From NCBI RefSeq assembly GCF_000328625.1, contig NC_019978.1, positions 1 through 64,000 of the forward strand: 64,000 nucleotides of DNA, written 5' to 3'. Position 1 is the first letter of the stretch. The number at the start of each line of letters is the position of its first letter. Source of the stretch: Halobacteroides halobius DSM 5150 (GTDB taxonomy: Bacteria; Bacillota; Halanaerobiia; Halobacteroidales; Halobacteroidaceae). The notes beneath the pieces are model-generated. The model was not told the DNA's origin. It saw only the letters and a program-made list of their open reading frames with translations, and ran no database searches. The position numbers and the translations under genes were made by a program. Below, piece by piece: positions 11,148 through 22,801 of the stretch.

Positions 11148-12728
11148 ATGGTTTGGGATAAACTAAAAGAGAGAATTGAAGGAGTAGTTGGTTTTGATGG
11201 GCAGCAGTTAGAACTAGGATTAGAAGTTGAAAATCTAAAAAAAGATCTACAGCAGAATAAAAAAATATTAAAAGGTATCCTTGGTGAAAGTAATGATGTT
11301 ATTATTAAAAATTTTAATTTAACTGGTGATAAAAACAAACCAGCTTTATTAGTTTATATAGATGGTTTAGTAAATACAGGTTTATTAGAGACAGCTGTGA
11401 TTGATCCACTATTACATAAACTAAAATTAAAAGATTTAAAGAATAAATCAAATCAAGAAAAAATTGATATGATTCAAGAATCCATTCTTACTAGTAGTAG
11501 TACTGAGCAACAAGGGAAGTTATCTAAGATTATTAAATTAATCTTATCAGGGGAATCATTATTATTAATTGATAGGATTGATAAAGGCTTGATTATTAGT
11601 AGTAAAGGGTGGGAAGCTAGAGCTGTTTCAGAACCAACTACTGAATCGGTTGTTCGAGGGCCAAGAGATGGATTTACTGAGAATTTAAGGACCAATACGG
11701 CTCATGTTCGACGGCGATTAAGAGATCCTGGATTAAGAATTGAGAATCATACTCTAGGGAGAAGAAGTCAAACTGATGTAGCAATTCTCTATATTGATGA
11801 TTTAACTAACGAACATATTTTAGATGAAGCAGTTAAAAGGGTAACTAATATAGAGATAGATGGTGTATTAGAGTCAGGTTATGTCGAACAATTTATTGAG
11901 GATAGTTCTTTTTCTCCTTTTCCTCAAATTCAAAGTACTGAGCGACCTGATAAAGCAGTAGCAAATCTATTAGAAGGCAGGGTAGTTATCATAGTTGATG
12001 GGACACCTTTTGCTTTGATCATTCCAGCTGTACTTGATCAATTTTATCAATCTCCTGAAGACTATTATCAACGATTTATTGTGGCGAGTCTAACTAGGAT
12101 AATAAGAGTTGTAGGCGGGTTAATTTCATTAGCTTTACCAGCCTTTTATATAGCTATAACCTCTTTTCATCCTGAAATGTTACCTACTGTTTTTATGTTA
12201 TCGATTGCAGGAGGTAGAGCTCAAGTACCTCTACCTGCTTATATGGAAGCTTTTTTAATGGAAGTAATTATAGAAATATTACGAGAAGCTAGTGTTCGTT
12301 TACCTAATCTAATTGGTTCAACTCTTGGGATAGTAGGAGCATTAGTTATTGGAAATGCAGCTGTTAATGCTGGATTGGTTAGTCCATCGATGGTTATCGT
12401 TGTTGCTTTAACTACTTTAGGTTCTTTCACAACTCCTAATTATAATGCAGCTATTGCTCTTAGAATCTTAAGGTATATTTTAATGGTTTTAGCTTCTAGT
12501 TTTGGACTTTATGGGTTGATGTTAGGTCTAATAGGTATTACAGTTCATTTAGCTTCTTTAAAATCTTTTGGTATTCCATATTTAACGCCATTTGCTCCGT
12601 CAAGAATTTCTGATTTAAAGGATAGTATAGTTAGATTTCCTTTATGGAAGATGGTTAAAAGGCCAGTTTTAATGAGAACAGAAGACCCAGATAAAAAGGA
12701 AAGTTCACAAGAAGGTGATACAGATTAA
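11148..12728 (+). CDS. gerA: Spore germination receptor A-subunit (GerA family)
   Basis: The A subunit of a Ger nutrient receptor in the inner spore membrane. The 526-aa protein has a soluble N-terminal region (about 1-310) with the family sequence VRGPRDGFTENLRTNTAHVRRRLRDP near 175-200 and VAILYIDDLTN, followed by a membrane half (roughly 320-490) with several hydrophobic helices, including TSFHPEMLPT and the glycine-rich segment around AGGRAQVPLPA. ATG 11148 lies behind CAAGGAGG. The last 14 bases overlap gerB. Together with gerB and gerC it forms a complete three-gene receptor operon; the germinant is unknown. Confidence 0.93.
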   Translation: MVWDKLKERIEGVVGFDGQQLELGLEVENLKKDLQQNKKILKGILGESNDVIIKNFNLTGDKNKPALLVYIDGLVNTGLLETAVIDPLLHKLKLKDLKNKSNQEKIDMIQESILTSSSTEQQGKLSKIIKLILSGESLLLIDRIDKGLIISSKGWEARAVSEPTTESVVRGPRDGFTENLRTNTAHVRRRLRDPGLRIENHTLGRRSQTDVAILYIDDLTNEHILDEAVKRVTNIEIDGVLESGYVEQFIEDSSFSPFPQIQSTERPDKAVANLLEGRVVIIVDGTPFALIIPAVLDQFYQSPEDYYQRFIVASLTRIIRVVGGLISLALPAFYIAITSFHPEMLPTVFMLSIAGGRAQVPLPAYMEAFLMEVIIEILREASVRLPNLIGSTLGIVGALVIGNAAVNAGLVSPSMVIVVALTTLGSFTTPNYNAAIALRILRYILMVLASSFGLYGLMLGLIGITVHLASLKSFGIPYLTPFAPSRISDLKDSIVRFPLWKMVKRPVLMRTEDPDKKESSQEGDTD

Positions 12729-13836
12729 AGTACCAGGTAGAGTAACAGAAAGACAATTTAGTGCAATTATGATTAATACAATTATTGGGGTAGGAATTTT
12801 AATTTTACCTCGGGCAGCTGTTAAGTTTGCTCATACAGGTGGAACTATTTCATTTTTGTTAGCAGCCATTTTCTCCTTTATTAATTTATTAATAGTTATT
12901 AAATTGGGCTTAAGATTCCCTGAGAGAAATATTTTCCAATACATGAATCAAATTGTAGGAAGGGTACTTAGCAAATTTATAAGTGCAATGATTCTCTTAT
13001 ATTGGATATTATTTATTGCAATAGGAATTAGAGCTTTTAGTGAGTTAATAGTGACAGCTATTTTACCGACTACCCCATTAGAAGTAATTATGATAAGTAT
13101 AATATTATTAATTGCTTACTTGGCCCGTAAGGATATTCAAATTATAGGGAGAGTTAATGAAGTATATGCTCTCTTTTTAGTAATTCCGTTATTAATTTTA
13201 ATTATTATGTCTTTAAAAGGTGGCAAAATGGTTCATTTATTTCCAGTTTTTAGAGGGCATAGTATTGCTAATCTCTTAAAAGGTAGTATTTCTTCTTATT
13301 TTAGTTTACTAGGGTTTGAAGTAATATTTATTTTTATTCCTCATATTACAACAAAAGATTTAACTTCAAAGTATGCCTTTAGAGCTTGGGGAATAACAAC
13401 ATTTTTAATGTTTATAATTGTAATAGTTTCTATCGCTGTATTTGGGGCATTTGAATTGAAGAATTTAACTTGGCCCGTTTTTGAGCTAGTTAAATCGATG
13501 CAATTCTCTAGTTTATTATTTGAAAGATTAGAGGTTGCCTTTGTTGCGATTTGGGTAATTGCTATCTTTACAACTGCTGCTAATATATTATATGGGGTGT
13601 CAATTGGAACTGCTCAAACATTAGACTTAGGTGATAATAAAACATTAGTATTTCCATTATTGCCGATATTATATTTAATAGCTTTAGCTCCAAGAAATGC
13701 TTATGAATTATTTAACATAATAGATATAATTTCTATGGTAGGAATTATAATTACATTTGTAATTCCAAGTATACTATTAGTAGTAGCAATAATTAGAGGT
13801 AAAGAAGGTAGGATTAATAATGAAAAGGATAGTTAA
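12715..13836 (+). CDS. gerB: Spore germination receptor B-subunit (GerB/GRKB permease family)
   Basis: A 373-aa integral membrane protein with about ten hydrophobic helices, related to amino-acid/polyamine transporters; in Ger receptors the B subunit carries the nutrient-binding site. The N-terminus RVTERQFSAIMINTIIGVGILILPR is typical of the family. The start is GTG 12715, overlapping the end of gerA by 14 bases, which implies translational coupling and explains the lack of a strong ribosome-binding site. It overlaps gerC by 17 bases. Confidence 0.92.
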   Translation: MIQIKVPGRVTERQFSAIMINTIIGVGILILPRAAVKFAHTGGTISFLLAAIFSFINLLIVIKLGLRFPERNIFQYMNQIVGRVLSKFISAMILLYWILFIAIGIRAFSELIVTAILPTTPLEVIMISIILLIAYLARKDIQIIGRVNEVYALFLVIPLLILIIMSLKGGKMVHLFPVFRGHSIANLLKGSISSYFSLLGFEVIFIFIPHITTKDLTSKYAFRAWGITTFLMFIIVIVSIAVFGAFELKNLTWPVFELVKSMQFSSLLFERLEVAFVAIWVIAIFTTAANILYGVSIGTAQTLDLGDNKTLVFPLLPILYLIALAPRNAYELFNIIDIISMVGIIITFVIPSILLVVAIIRGKEGRINNEKDS

Positions 13837-14959
13837 AATATTAATTATTATTTTAGTTTTGAATTTGTTAACTGGATGTTGGGATAGAAGAGACTTAGAG
13901 GATAGAGTTCCTATTTTAGCAATTGGTATAGATTTTGCAGAAGATAAAAACAATCAAGTAGCAAAAAAAAATAAAATTAAGATTACTATTCAAGCTCCAA
14001 TCCCTGCTAAAATGGCAGAAAAAGGAGGAGATAATGTTACTTGGGTAGTAACTGCAACAGGCAATACCATAGCTGAAGCAATTAATGAAATGCAAACTAA
14101 AATGAATCAAAAACTATTTTTTGGACATCTGAGGATAATTGTATTTAGTCAAGAATTAGCTAAAACAGGAATTAGACAACACTTAAACTTCTTCCGTAAT
14201 TTACCTGAAATCAGAAGATTGAGTTGGTTGTTAGTAGCAAAGAAAAGCGCAGAAGATGTAATAAAGGCTAAACCCAAATTAGAGAGTATTTCTGCGGTTT
14301 ATTTAATGCATATGCTTAATAATGGAGTAAATATGGGGCAAATACCTAACTTAAGATTAGGTGACTTTTATGTAAAGCTAGCTGATCCAGGTGCTCAACC
14401 TTCAGCTGTTTTGGTGAAGGCTAATAAAGATGTAATTGATTATATAGGGCTTGGAGTTTTTGAAGGTGATGAACTTGTAGGTACCTTAAGTGAATCAGAA
14501 GCTATATATTATCAACGAATTCTGGGGGTTAATGATAAAGGTAGTTTAGTAATTTCAGATCCCACAACAGAAATTGATAGATTGACAATTAAAATTGAAG
14601 GAGTTTCTACATATTTAAGACCTAAGTTTGAAAATAAAGAATTAGTTATGCATATTAATACTGAGGTAGAAGGAAAAGTAATAGAACAACTTAATCAATC
14701 GAATTTGAGTAAAGAAAAAGTAGTCCGAAGGATAGAAAAAAGAATAGAAATTAAGCTAAAAAAAGAAATAAAGAAACTTATCCGAAAAACTCAAGATAAG
14801 TTTCAAGCAGATATTTTTGGGGTCGGAGAGTATGTTAGAGCTTATTATCCAAATTATTGGAATAGCATAGAGTGGCACAATAAATACCCAAAGCTAAAGA
14901 TTGATGTTGAAACTCAAGCTTATATTAGACAAGTAGGGATGATTAAATATCGAGACTAA
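13820..14959 (+). CDS. gerC: Spore germination receptor C-subunit lipoprotein (Ger(x)C family)
   Basis: A 379-aa lipoprotein: signal peptide 1-19 with lipobox LTGC, followed by the diagnostic GCWDRRDLEDR of Ger(x)C proteins. The first domain (RVPILAIGIDFAED; VVTATGNTIAEAINEM; FFGHLRIIVFSQELA) and the C-terminal three-strand layer domain are both recognisable. It sits on the outer face of the inner spore membrane and is needed for receptor assembly. The gene overlaps gerB by 17 bases. Its 3' end overlaps the end of a small gene on the opposite strand. Confidence 0.93.
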   Translation: MKRIVKILIIILVLNLLTGCWDRRDLEDRVPILAIGIDFAEDKNNQVAKKNKIKITIQAPIPAKMAEKGGDNVTWVVTATGNTIAEAINEMQTKMNQKLFFGHLRIIVFSQELAKTGIRQHLNFFRNLPEIRRLSWLLVAKKSAEDVIKAKPKLESISAVYLMHMLNNGVNMGQIPNLRLGDFYVKLADPGAQPSAVLVKANKDVIDYIGLGVFEGDELVGTLSESEAIYYQRILGVNDKGSLVISDPTTEIDRLTIKIEGVSTYLRPKFENKELVMHINTEVEGKVIEQLNQSNLSKEKVVRRIEKRIEIKLKKEIKKLIRKTQDKFQADIFGVGEYVRAYYPNYWNSIEWHNKYPKLKIDVETQAYIRQVGMIKYRD

Positions 14960-15167
14960 TAATTATTTTATTAAATAAGAAAAAACCCCCTCCTAATATA
15001 ATATAAGAAAGTCCAATAGTGCGGGAAATCAAAAAACCTTTTGATTGTTTCTGTTGCTGATGGTAATAGAGATCTAATGTTAGAATAAGTCCACCTGTGA
15101 TCAACATCAATATTACAAAATATAGAGAATAAATAAAGTTAAAGGTTGTTATTATTAATTCTAGCAT
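14943..15167 (-). CDS. Small two-helix membrane protein, unknown function
   Basis: A 74-aa protein with two hydrophobic helices (about 8-30 and 48-68) separated by a polar stretch rich in Gln and Lys (HQQQKQSKG). It has a perfect AGGAGG 9 bp upstream of ATG 15167 on the minus strand, which argues that it is real. Its 3' end overlaps the convergent gerC by 17 bp. It resembles the short uncharacterised membrane proteins found near ger operons in clostridia, but I cannot name the family with certainty. Confidence 0.65.
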   Translation of the reverse strand: MLELIITTFNFIYSLYFVILMLITGGLILTLDLYYHQQQKQSKGFLISRTIGLSYIILGGGFFLFNKIIISLDI

Positions 15168-15250
15168 TAAGATACCTCCTGTTTAATAAGTAATATACAT
15201 TCTTTGCGACTAAACTATGTAAAGACATTCTTTATTATTCAGAAAAATTA

Positions 15251-15279
15251 TTGACAGTGATAAAATAATTTGTTAATAT
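15251..15279 (+). promoter_or_regulatory. rRNA operon promoter P1
   Basis: TTGACA (15251-15256), 17-bp spacer, TAATAT (15274-15279), followed at 15281 by GTAGACGTCGCTTGAGAAG, a start-site motif shared with P2, P3 and a tRNA promoter at 39011. Confidence 0.9.
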
Positions 15280-15331
15280 AGTAGACGTCGCTTGAGAAGA
15301 AGATTTATTTTGAGATAAGAAATTAATTTTC

Positions 15332-15360
15332 TTGACAACAGACATTAAATTTGTTAATAT
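15332..15360 (+). promoter_or_regulatory. rRNA operon promoter P2
   Basis: TTGACA (15332-15337), 17-bp spacer, TAATAT (15355-15360), followed by GTAGATGTCGCTTGAAAAG at 15362. It lies 81 bp downstream of P1. Confidence 0.9.
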
Positions 15361-15424
15361 AGTAGATGTCGCTTGAAAAGAGAAATCACTTTCTTGGGAC
15401 AAGCAAGAAAAAACAGAAAAGGTC

Positions 15425-15453
15425 TTGACAGTGATAAACTAATTTGTTAATAT
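15425..15453 (+). promoter_or_regulatory. rRNA operon promoter P3
   Basis: TTGACA (15425-15430), 17-bp spacer, TAATAT (15448-15453), followed by GTAAATGTCGCTTAAAAAG at 15455. Its spacer is almost identical to that of P1. Confidence 0.9.
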
Positions 15454-15487
15454 AGTAAATGTCGCTTAAAAAGACAAGAGACATTTG

Positions 15488-15525
15488 GTCTTTGAAAACT
15501 AAACAATGTAGAGTTTTGACTATCT
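15488..15525 (+). other. rRNA leader: boxA-like element and 5' arm of the 16S processing stem
   Basis: GTCTTTGAAAACTAAA resembles the boxA-like antitermination element of Firmicutes rRNA leaders. Positions 15495-15511 are the perfect 17-bp reverse complement of 17117-17133 downstream of 16S, and 15518-15525 pairs with 17105-17112. These arms would form the double-stranded stalk cut by RNase III-type enzymes. Confidence 0.85.
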
Positions 15526-15550
15526 AAGTCAGTTTCAAACTCTTATCCTT

Positions 15551-20147
<4,597 letters not shown>

Positions 20148-20185
20148 GAATGACTATTGTGCAGTTTGAAAGTGTAATAAAATAT

Positions 20186-20359
20186 TCTGGTGGTGATTGC
20201 GGAGGGGTAACACCTGTTCCCGACGAACACGGATGTTCTAGTGTCCTAAGTGGCACAGGATGTGCCGGTTCGAAGGACCATCTCGAACACAGCAGTTAAG
20301 TCCTCCAGCGCCGATGGTACTATAGGGGCAGCCTTATGGGAGAGTAGGTCGCTGCCAGA
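20186..20359 (+). rRNA. 5S ribosomal RNA with an insertion of about 58 nt in loop C
   Basis: Both halves of a normal 5S rRNA are present: TCTGGTGGTGATTGCGGAGG at the 5' end and GTCGCTGCCAGA closing helix I, with CCTCCAGCGCCGATGGTAC conserved between. Between the 5' strand ending GTTCCC (20221) and ATCTCGAACACAGCAGTTAAG (20280) there are about 58 extra bases, giving 174 nt instead of about 116. The extra segment starts with a second helix III-like strand (GAACACGGATGTT, 20225-20237) and contains a perfect hairpin GGCACA/TGTGCC (20252-20257 with 20261-20266). The gene directly follows 23S in a standard rrn operon. Confidence 0.9.
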
Positions 20360-20376
20360 ATCAATTGAATTATTTC

Positions 20377-20405
20377 TTGACAGTTAGTAATTAATAGTAT
20401 ATAAT
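20377..20405 (+). promoter_or_regulatory. tRNA-cluster promoter
   Basis: Perfect consensus TTGACA (20377-20382), 17-bp spacer, TATAAT (20400-20405), 32 bp before the first tRNA. The eight-tRNA cluster can therefore be transcribed independently of the rRNA operon. Confidence 0.9.
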
Positions 20406-20436
20406 ACTCCTTGTGTTAATAAGGATAGACTATTAA

Positions 20437-20511
20437 TGGGGTGTCGCCAAGTGGTAAGGCACAGGACTTTGACTCCTGCACTCGTTGGTTCAAATCCAGC
20501 CACCCCAGCCA
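20437..20511 (+). tRNA. tRNA-Gln (TTG)
   Basis: Acceptor TGGGGTG pairs with CACCCCA; the anticodon loop CTTTGAC gives TTG; TGGTTCAAATCC forms the T arm. The CCA end is encoded. Confidence 0.95.
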
Positions 20512-20533
20512 ATAAAACTAACAATTTAACTAG

Positions 20534-20609
20534 GCCCCCATCGTCTAGTGGCCTAGGATACCAGGTTTTCATCCTGGCGGCAGGGGTTCGAATCCCCTTG
20601 GGGGTACCA
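20534..20609 (+). tRNA. tRNA-Glu (TTC)
   Basis: Acceptor GCCCCCA pairs with TGGGGGT; anticodon stem CCAGG/CCTGG encloses TTTTCAT, giving TTC. T arm GGGGTTCGAATCCCC. The CCA end is encoded. Confidence 0.95.
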
Positions 20610-20663
20610 AGTTTACTATTTGAAATAGATTAAGTTCTTTTTAAACTATTCAGTTAATATTGT

Positions 20664-20739
20664 GGGCGAATAGCTCAGTTGGGAGAGCACCTGCCTTACA
20701 AGCAGGGGGTCACAGGTTCAAGTCCTGTTTCGCCCACCA
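20664..20739 (+). tRNA. tRNA-Val (TAC)
   Basis: Acceptor GGGCGAA pairs with TTCGCCC; the anticodon loop gives TAC between CTGCT-type stem halves; T arm CAGGTTCAAGTCCTG. The CCA end is encoded. Confidence 0.95.
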
Positions 20740-20747
20740 TTGAAATA

Positions 20748-20855
20748 ATTGACAATGTACAATTGAGAATTGACAATTAAAGACGATAATCATAGGTAAT
20801 GATTTGATTTTGAAGTTAGAAATTAATTGTAAATTGTTTATTATCAATTGTCAAT
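20748..20855. repeat. AT-rich inverted-repeat element, copy A
   Basis: About 108 bp between tRNA-Val and tRNA-Asp. The left arm (20748-20780) and right arm (20823-20855) are imperfect inverted repeats of about 33 bp built from ACAATTGA/TCAATTGT motifs. The core shares GATTTTGAAGTT with copy D near 57640. It has no coding capacity and resembles a MITE-type element. Confidence 0.6.
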
Positions 20856-20867
20856 TTGTTTTATTGT

Positions 20868-20944
20868 GGGGATGTGGTGTAGTTGGTTAACACGCCGGCC
20901 TGTCACGCCGGAGATCGCGAGTTCGAATCTCGTCGTCCCCGCCA
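20868..20944 (+). tRNA. tRNA-Asp (GTC)
   Basis: Acceptor GGGGATG pairs with CGTCCCC; anticodon loop TGTCACG gives GTC; T arm CGAGTTCGAATCTCG. The CCA end is encoded. Confidence 0.95.
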
Positions 20945-20948
20945 TAAT

Positions 20949-21024
20949 GCTGACGTAGCTCAATTGGCAGAGCAGCTGACTTGTAATCAGCAGGTTACCG
21001 GTTCAACTCCGGTCGTCAGCTCCA
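20949..21024 (+). tRNA. tRNA-Thr (TGT)
   Basis: Acceptor GCTGACG pairs with CGTCAGC; anticodon stem GCTGA/TCAGC encloses CTTGTAA, giving TGT; T arm CCGGTTCAACTCCGG. The CCA end is encoded. Confidence 0.95.
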
Positions 21025-21030
21025 TTAGAT

Positions 21031-21106
21031 GGGCCATTAGCTCAGCTGGAAGAGCACCAGACTTTTAATCTGGGTGTCGGAGGTTCGAGTCCTCCATGGC
21101 TCACCA
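21031..21106 (+). tRNA. tRNA-Lys (TTT)
   Basis: Acceptor GGGCCAT pairs with ATGGCTC (one G-U pair); anticodon stem CCAGA/TCTGG encloses CTTTTAA, giving TTT; T arm GAGGTTCGAGTCCTC. The CCA end is encoded. Confidence 0.95.
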
Positions 21107-21124
21107 TATAAATATATTGAATGA

Positions 21125-21201
21125 GCGGGAGTAGCTCAGTTGGCTAGAGCACCAGCCTTCCAAGCTGGGTGTCGCCGGTTCGAGTCCGGTTTCCCGCTCC
21201 A
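21125..21201 (+). tRNA. tRNA-Gly (TCC)
   Basis: Acceptor GCGGGAG pairs with TTCCCGC; anticodon stem CCAGC/GCTGG encloses CTTCCAA, giving TCC; T arm CCGGTTCGAGTCCGG. The CCA end is encoded. Confidence 0.95.
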
Positions 21202-21205
21202 TTAT

Positions 21206-21282
21206 CGGAGCATGGCTCAGTTTGGCAGAGCACCTGGTTTGGGACCAGGGGGTCGCAGGTTCAAATCCTGCTGCTCCGACCA
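21206..21282 (+). tRNA. tRNA-Pro (TGG)
   Basis: Acceptor CGGAGCA pairs with TGCTCCG; anticodon stem CCTGG/CCAGG encloses TTTGGGA, giving TGG; T arm CAGGTTCAAATCCTG. The CCA end is encoded. It is the last of the eight-tRNA cluster. Confidence 0.95.
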
Positions 21283-21293
21283 AATTGTTTTTT

Positions 21294-21323
21294 GAGAGTC
21301 CCTTTTAGAGGGGGCTCTTTTGT
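21294..21323 (+). terminator. Terminator of the tRNA cluster
   Basis: AGAGTCCC pairs with GGGGGCTCT across a 7-nt loop and is followed by TTTT; it ends the rRNA/tRNA transcription unit. Confidence 0.8.
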
Positions 21324-21432
21324 ATTTTAAAGGAATGATAATTTTTTTATTTAATTATAAGTAATAGCTTTATTTATAAATTTGTATTAGTAAGGTTAAG
21401 ATAATTATTGTATAATTAAAGGAGGAGTCAAG

Positions 21433-22431
21433 ATGAAGGTTGATATTAAGTACTTAGCTTTATTTTTTCTTATCGTTATTCTTCTTGGAGGTTTATTTTT
21501 AGGTGGAATTATTTATGCTATAGCTAATAATTTTAGAGAAAATGAGCTTTTTAAAGAAAGCATTGCTGTTATTAATATTAGCGGGCCAATTGCAGCAGGC
21601 AGTAGTGGTGGTGTTTTAAGTGATGCTCAAGCTAATTCTTATCGAATTATGCAGTATATTAATCAGGCTAAAAATAATGAAATGGTAAAGGGAATATTAT
21701 TAAGAGTAAATACTCCCGGTGGTAGTTCAGCGGCATCTGATGCTATATATAAGGAATTAAAGAAGTTTAAGGCTACAGGAAGGCCCATAGTAGTTTCTAT
21801 GGGGGATATAGCAGCTTCGGGAGGATATTATGTTTCAACTGCTGCGGACCAGATTTATGCAAATGGTAATACTATTACTGGAAGCATCGGGGTTATAATG
21901 AAATTTACTAATTTAAAAGAATTGTATAATAAAGTAGGGATTAAACCTGTAACTTTCACTAGTGGTCCTTATAAAGATATAGGCAGTCCAAGTCGAGAGT
22001 TAAGTAAAAAAGAAAGAAATATTATACAAAAAATGATTAATGATGTTTATCAACGCTTTGTTGATGTAGTAGTAGAGGGGAGAAACCTTTCTAGAGATGA
22101 AGTAAAGGATTTAGCAGATGGTAGAATTTATACTGGAGCCCAGGCAAGAAGGTTAGGTTTAGTTGATAAATTGGGGACTTATTATGATGCTATAAATGCT
22201 ACTGCTAGATTAGCAAATATTGAGGGCCAACCAAACTTAATTCATTACGGCCAAACGTCTCCACTAAAGCGACTAATAGGTTCTTTTCAAGAAGTAATTA
22301 GTTATACTTTATTTAAGGGAATGATTAAAGAAAATATAAACTTGGAACATGATAATTTTAATTTTTTTTATAACTACTTTTTACAGCAAGGAAGTAGGGA
22401 TAATTTCAAGCGGGTACAATTAAATTATTAG
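21433..22431 (+). CDS. sppA: Signal peptide peptidase SppA
   Basis: SppA is a membrane serine protease with a Ser/Lys dyad that degrades leftover signal peptides. The 332-aa protein has one N-terminal membrane helix (about 8-30) and an S49 protease domain. The nucleophile is Ser129 in GDIAASGGYYVS and the general base Lys181 in GPYKDIG; the 52-residue spacing equals that of B. subtilis SppA. The tail after about residue 275 is polar and poorly conserved. ATG 21433 has GGAGGAG upstream. It stands alone between the tRNA terminator and the T-box leader. Confidence 0.93.
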   Translation: MKVDIKYLALFFLIVILLGGLFLGGIIYAIANNFRENELFKESIAVINISGPIAAGSSGGVLSDAQANSYRIMQYINQAKNNEMVKGILLRVNTPGGSSAASDAIYKELKKFKATGRPIVVSMGDIAASGGYYVSTAADQIYANGNTITGSIGVIMKFTNLKELYNKVGIKPVTFTSGPYKDIGSPSRELSKKERNIIQKMINDVYQRFVDVVVEGRNLSRDEVKDLADGRIYTGAQARRLGLVDKLGTYYDAINATARLANIEGQPNLIHYGQTSPLKRLIGSFQEVISYTLFKGMIKENINLEHDNFNFFYNYFLQQGSRDNFKRVQLNY

Positions 22432-22519
22432 AATAAACTTGAATTTATGTTAATAGTATTGTATAATAAATTTTAAAATAAGCTTAAGATAAAATTAAAA
22501 ATCAATTAAACACTATGAA

Positions 22520-22750
22520 TTGGAATAGTAGATTTGCCTTTCATTTAGAGAGAGTCGACGGTGCTGGGAGTCGATATGAAAGAAAATCAAATCCGCCTAG
22601 GAGTGGCTAGTGAGTTAAGCTAGATCGGTGATGCCGTTATCATCATTAGAGTGGATCATCTTGGTCAATTAGGGTGGTATCGCGAGAATTAATCTCTCGT
22701 CCCTAGCAATCTAATTTTAGTTTAGATTGTTATGGAGGGGATTTTTTACT
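22520..22750 (+). promoter_or_regulatory. T-box leader, serine-responsive by context
   Basis: The 14-nt T-box AGGGTGGTATCGCG lies at 22671-22684, followed by CTCTCGTCCCT and a terminator formed by CCCTAGCAATCTAA (22701 on) pairing with TTTAGATTGTTATGGAGGGG before T6. Upstream, Stem I runs from AGTA (22527) through AGAGAG to the arm GATATGAAAG. Specifier candidates on the 3' side are UCC (22592-22594) and UCA (22587-22589); both are serine codons, matching the downstream genes. Uncharged tRNA-Ser would favour the antiterminator. The variable T-box base is U, which must wobble-pair with the G discriminator of tRNA-Ser. Confidence 0.92.
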
Positions 22751-22801
22751 TTAAATGAGTAAAAATATTAATATTTGAGTATTGAGAAGGAGGATAAGAG
22801 T

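Noticed and set aside
20383-21290. Short reading frames across the tRNA cluster on both strands
   Set aside because: They are translations of tRNA genes and include familiar spurious peptides from tRNA sequence.
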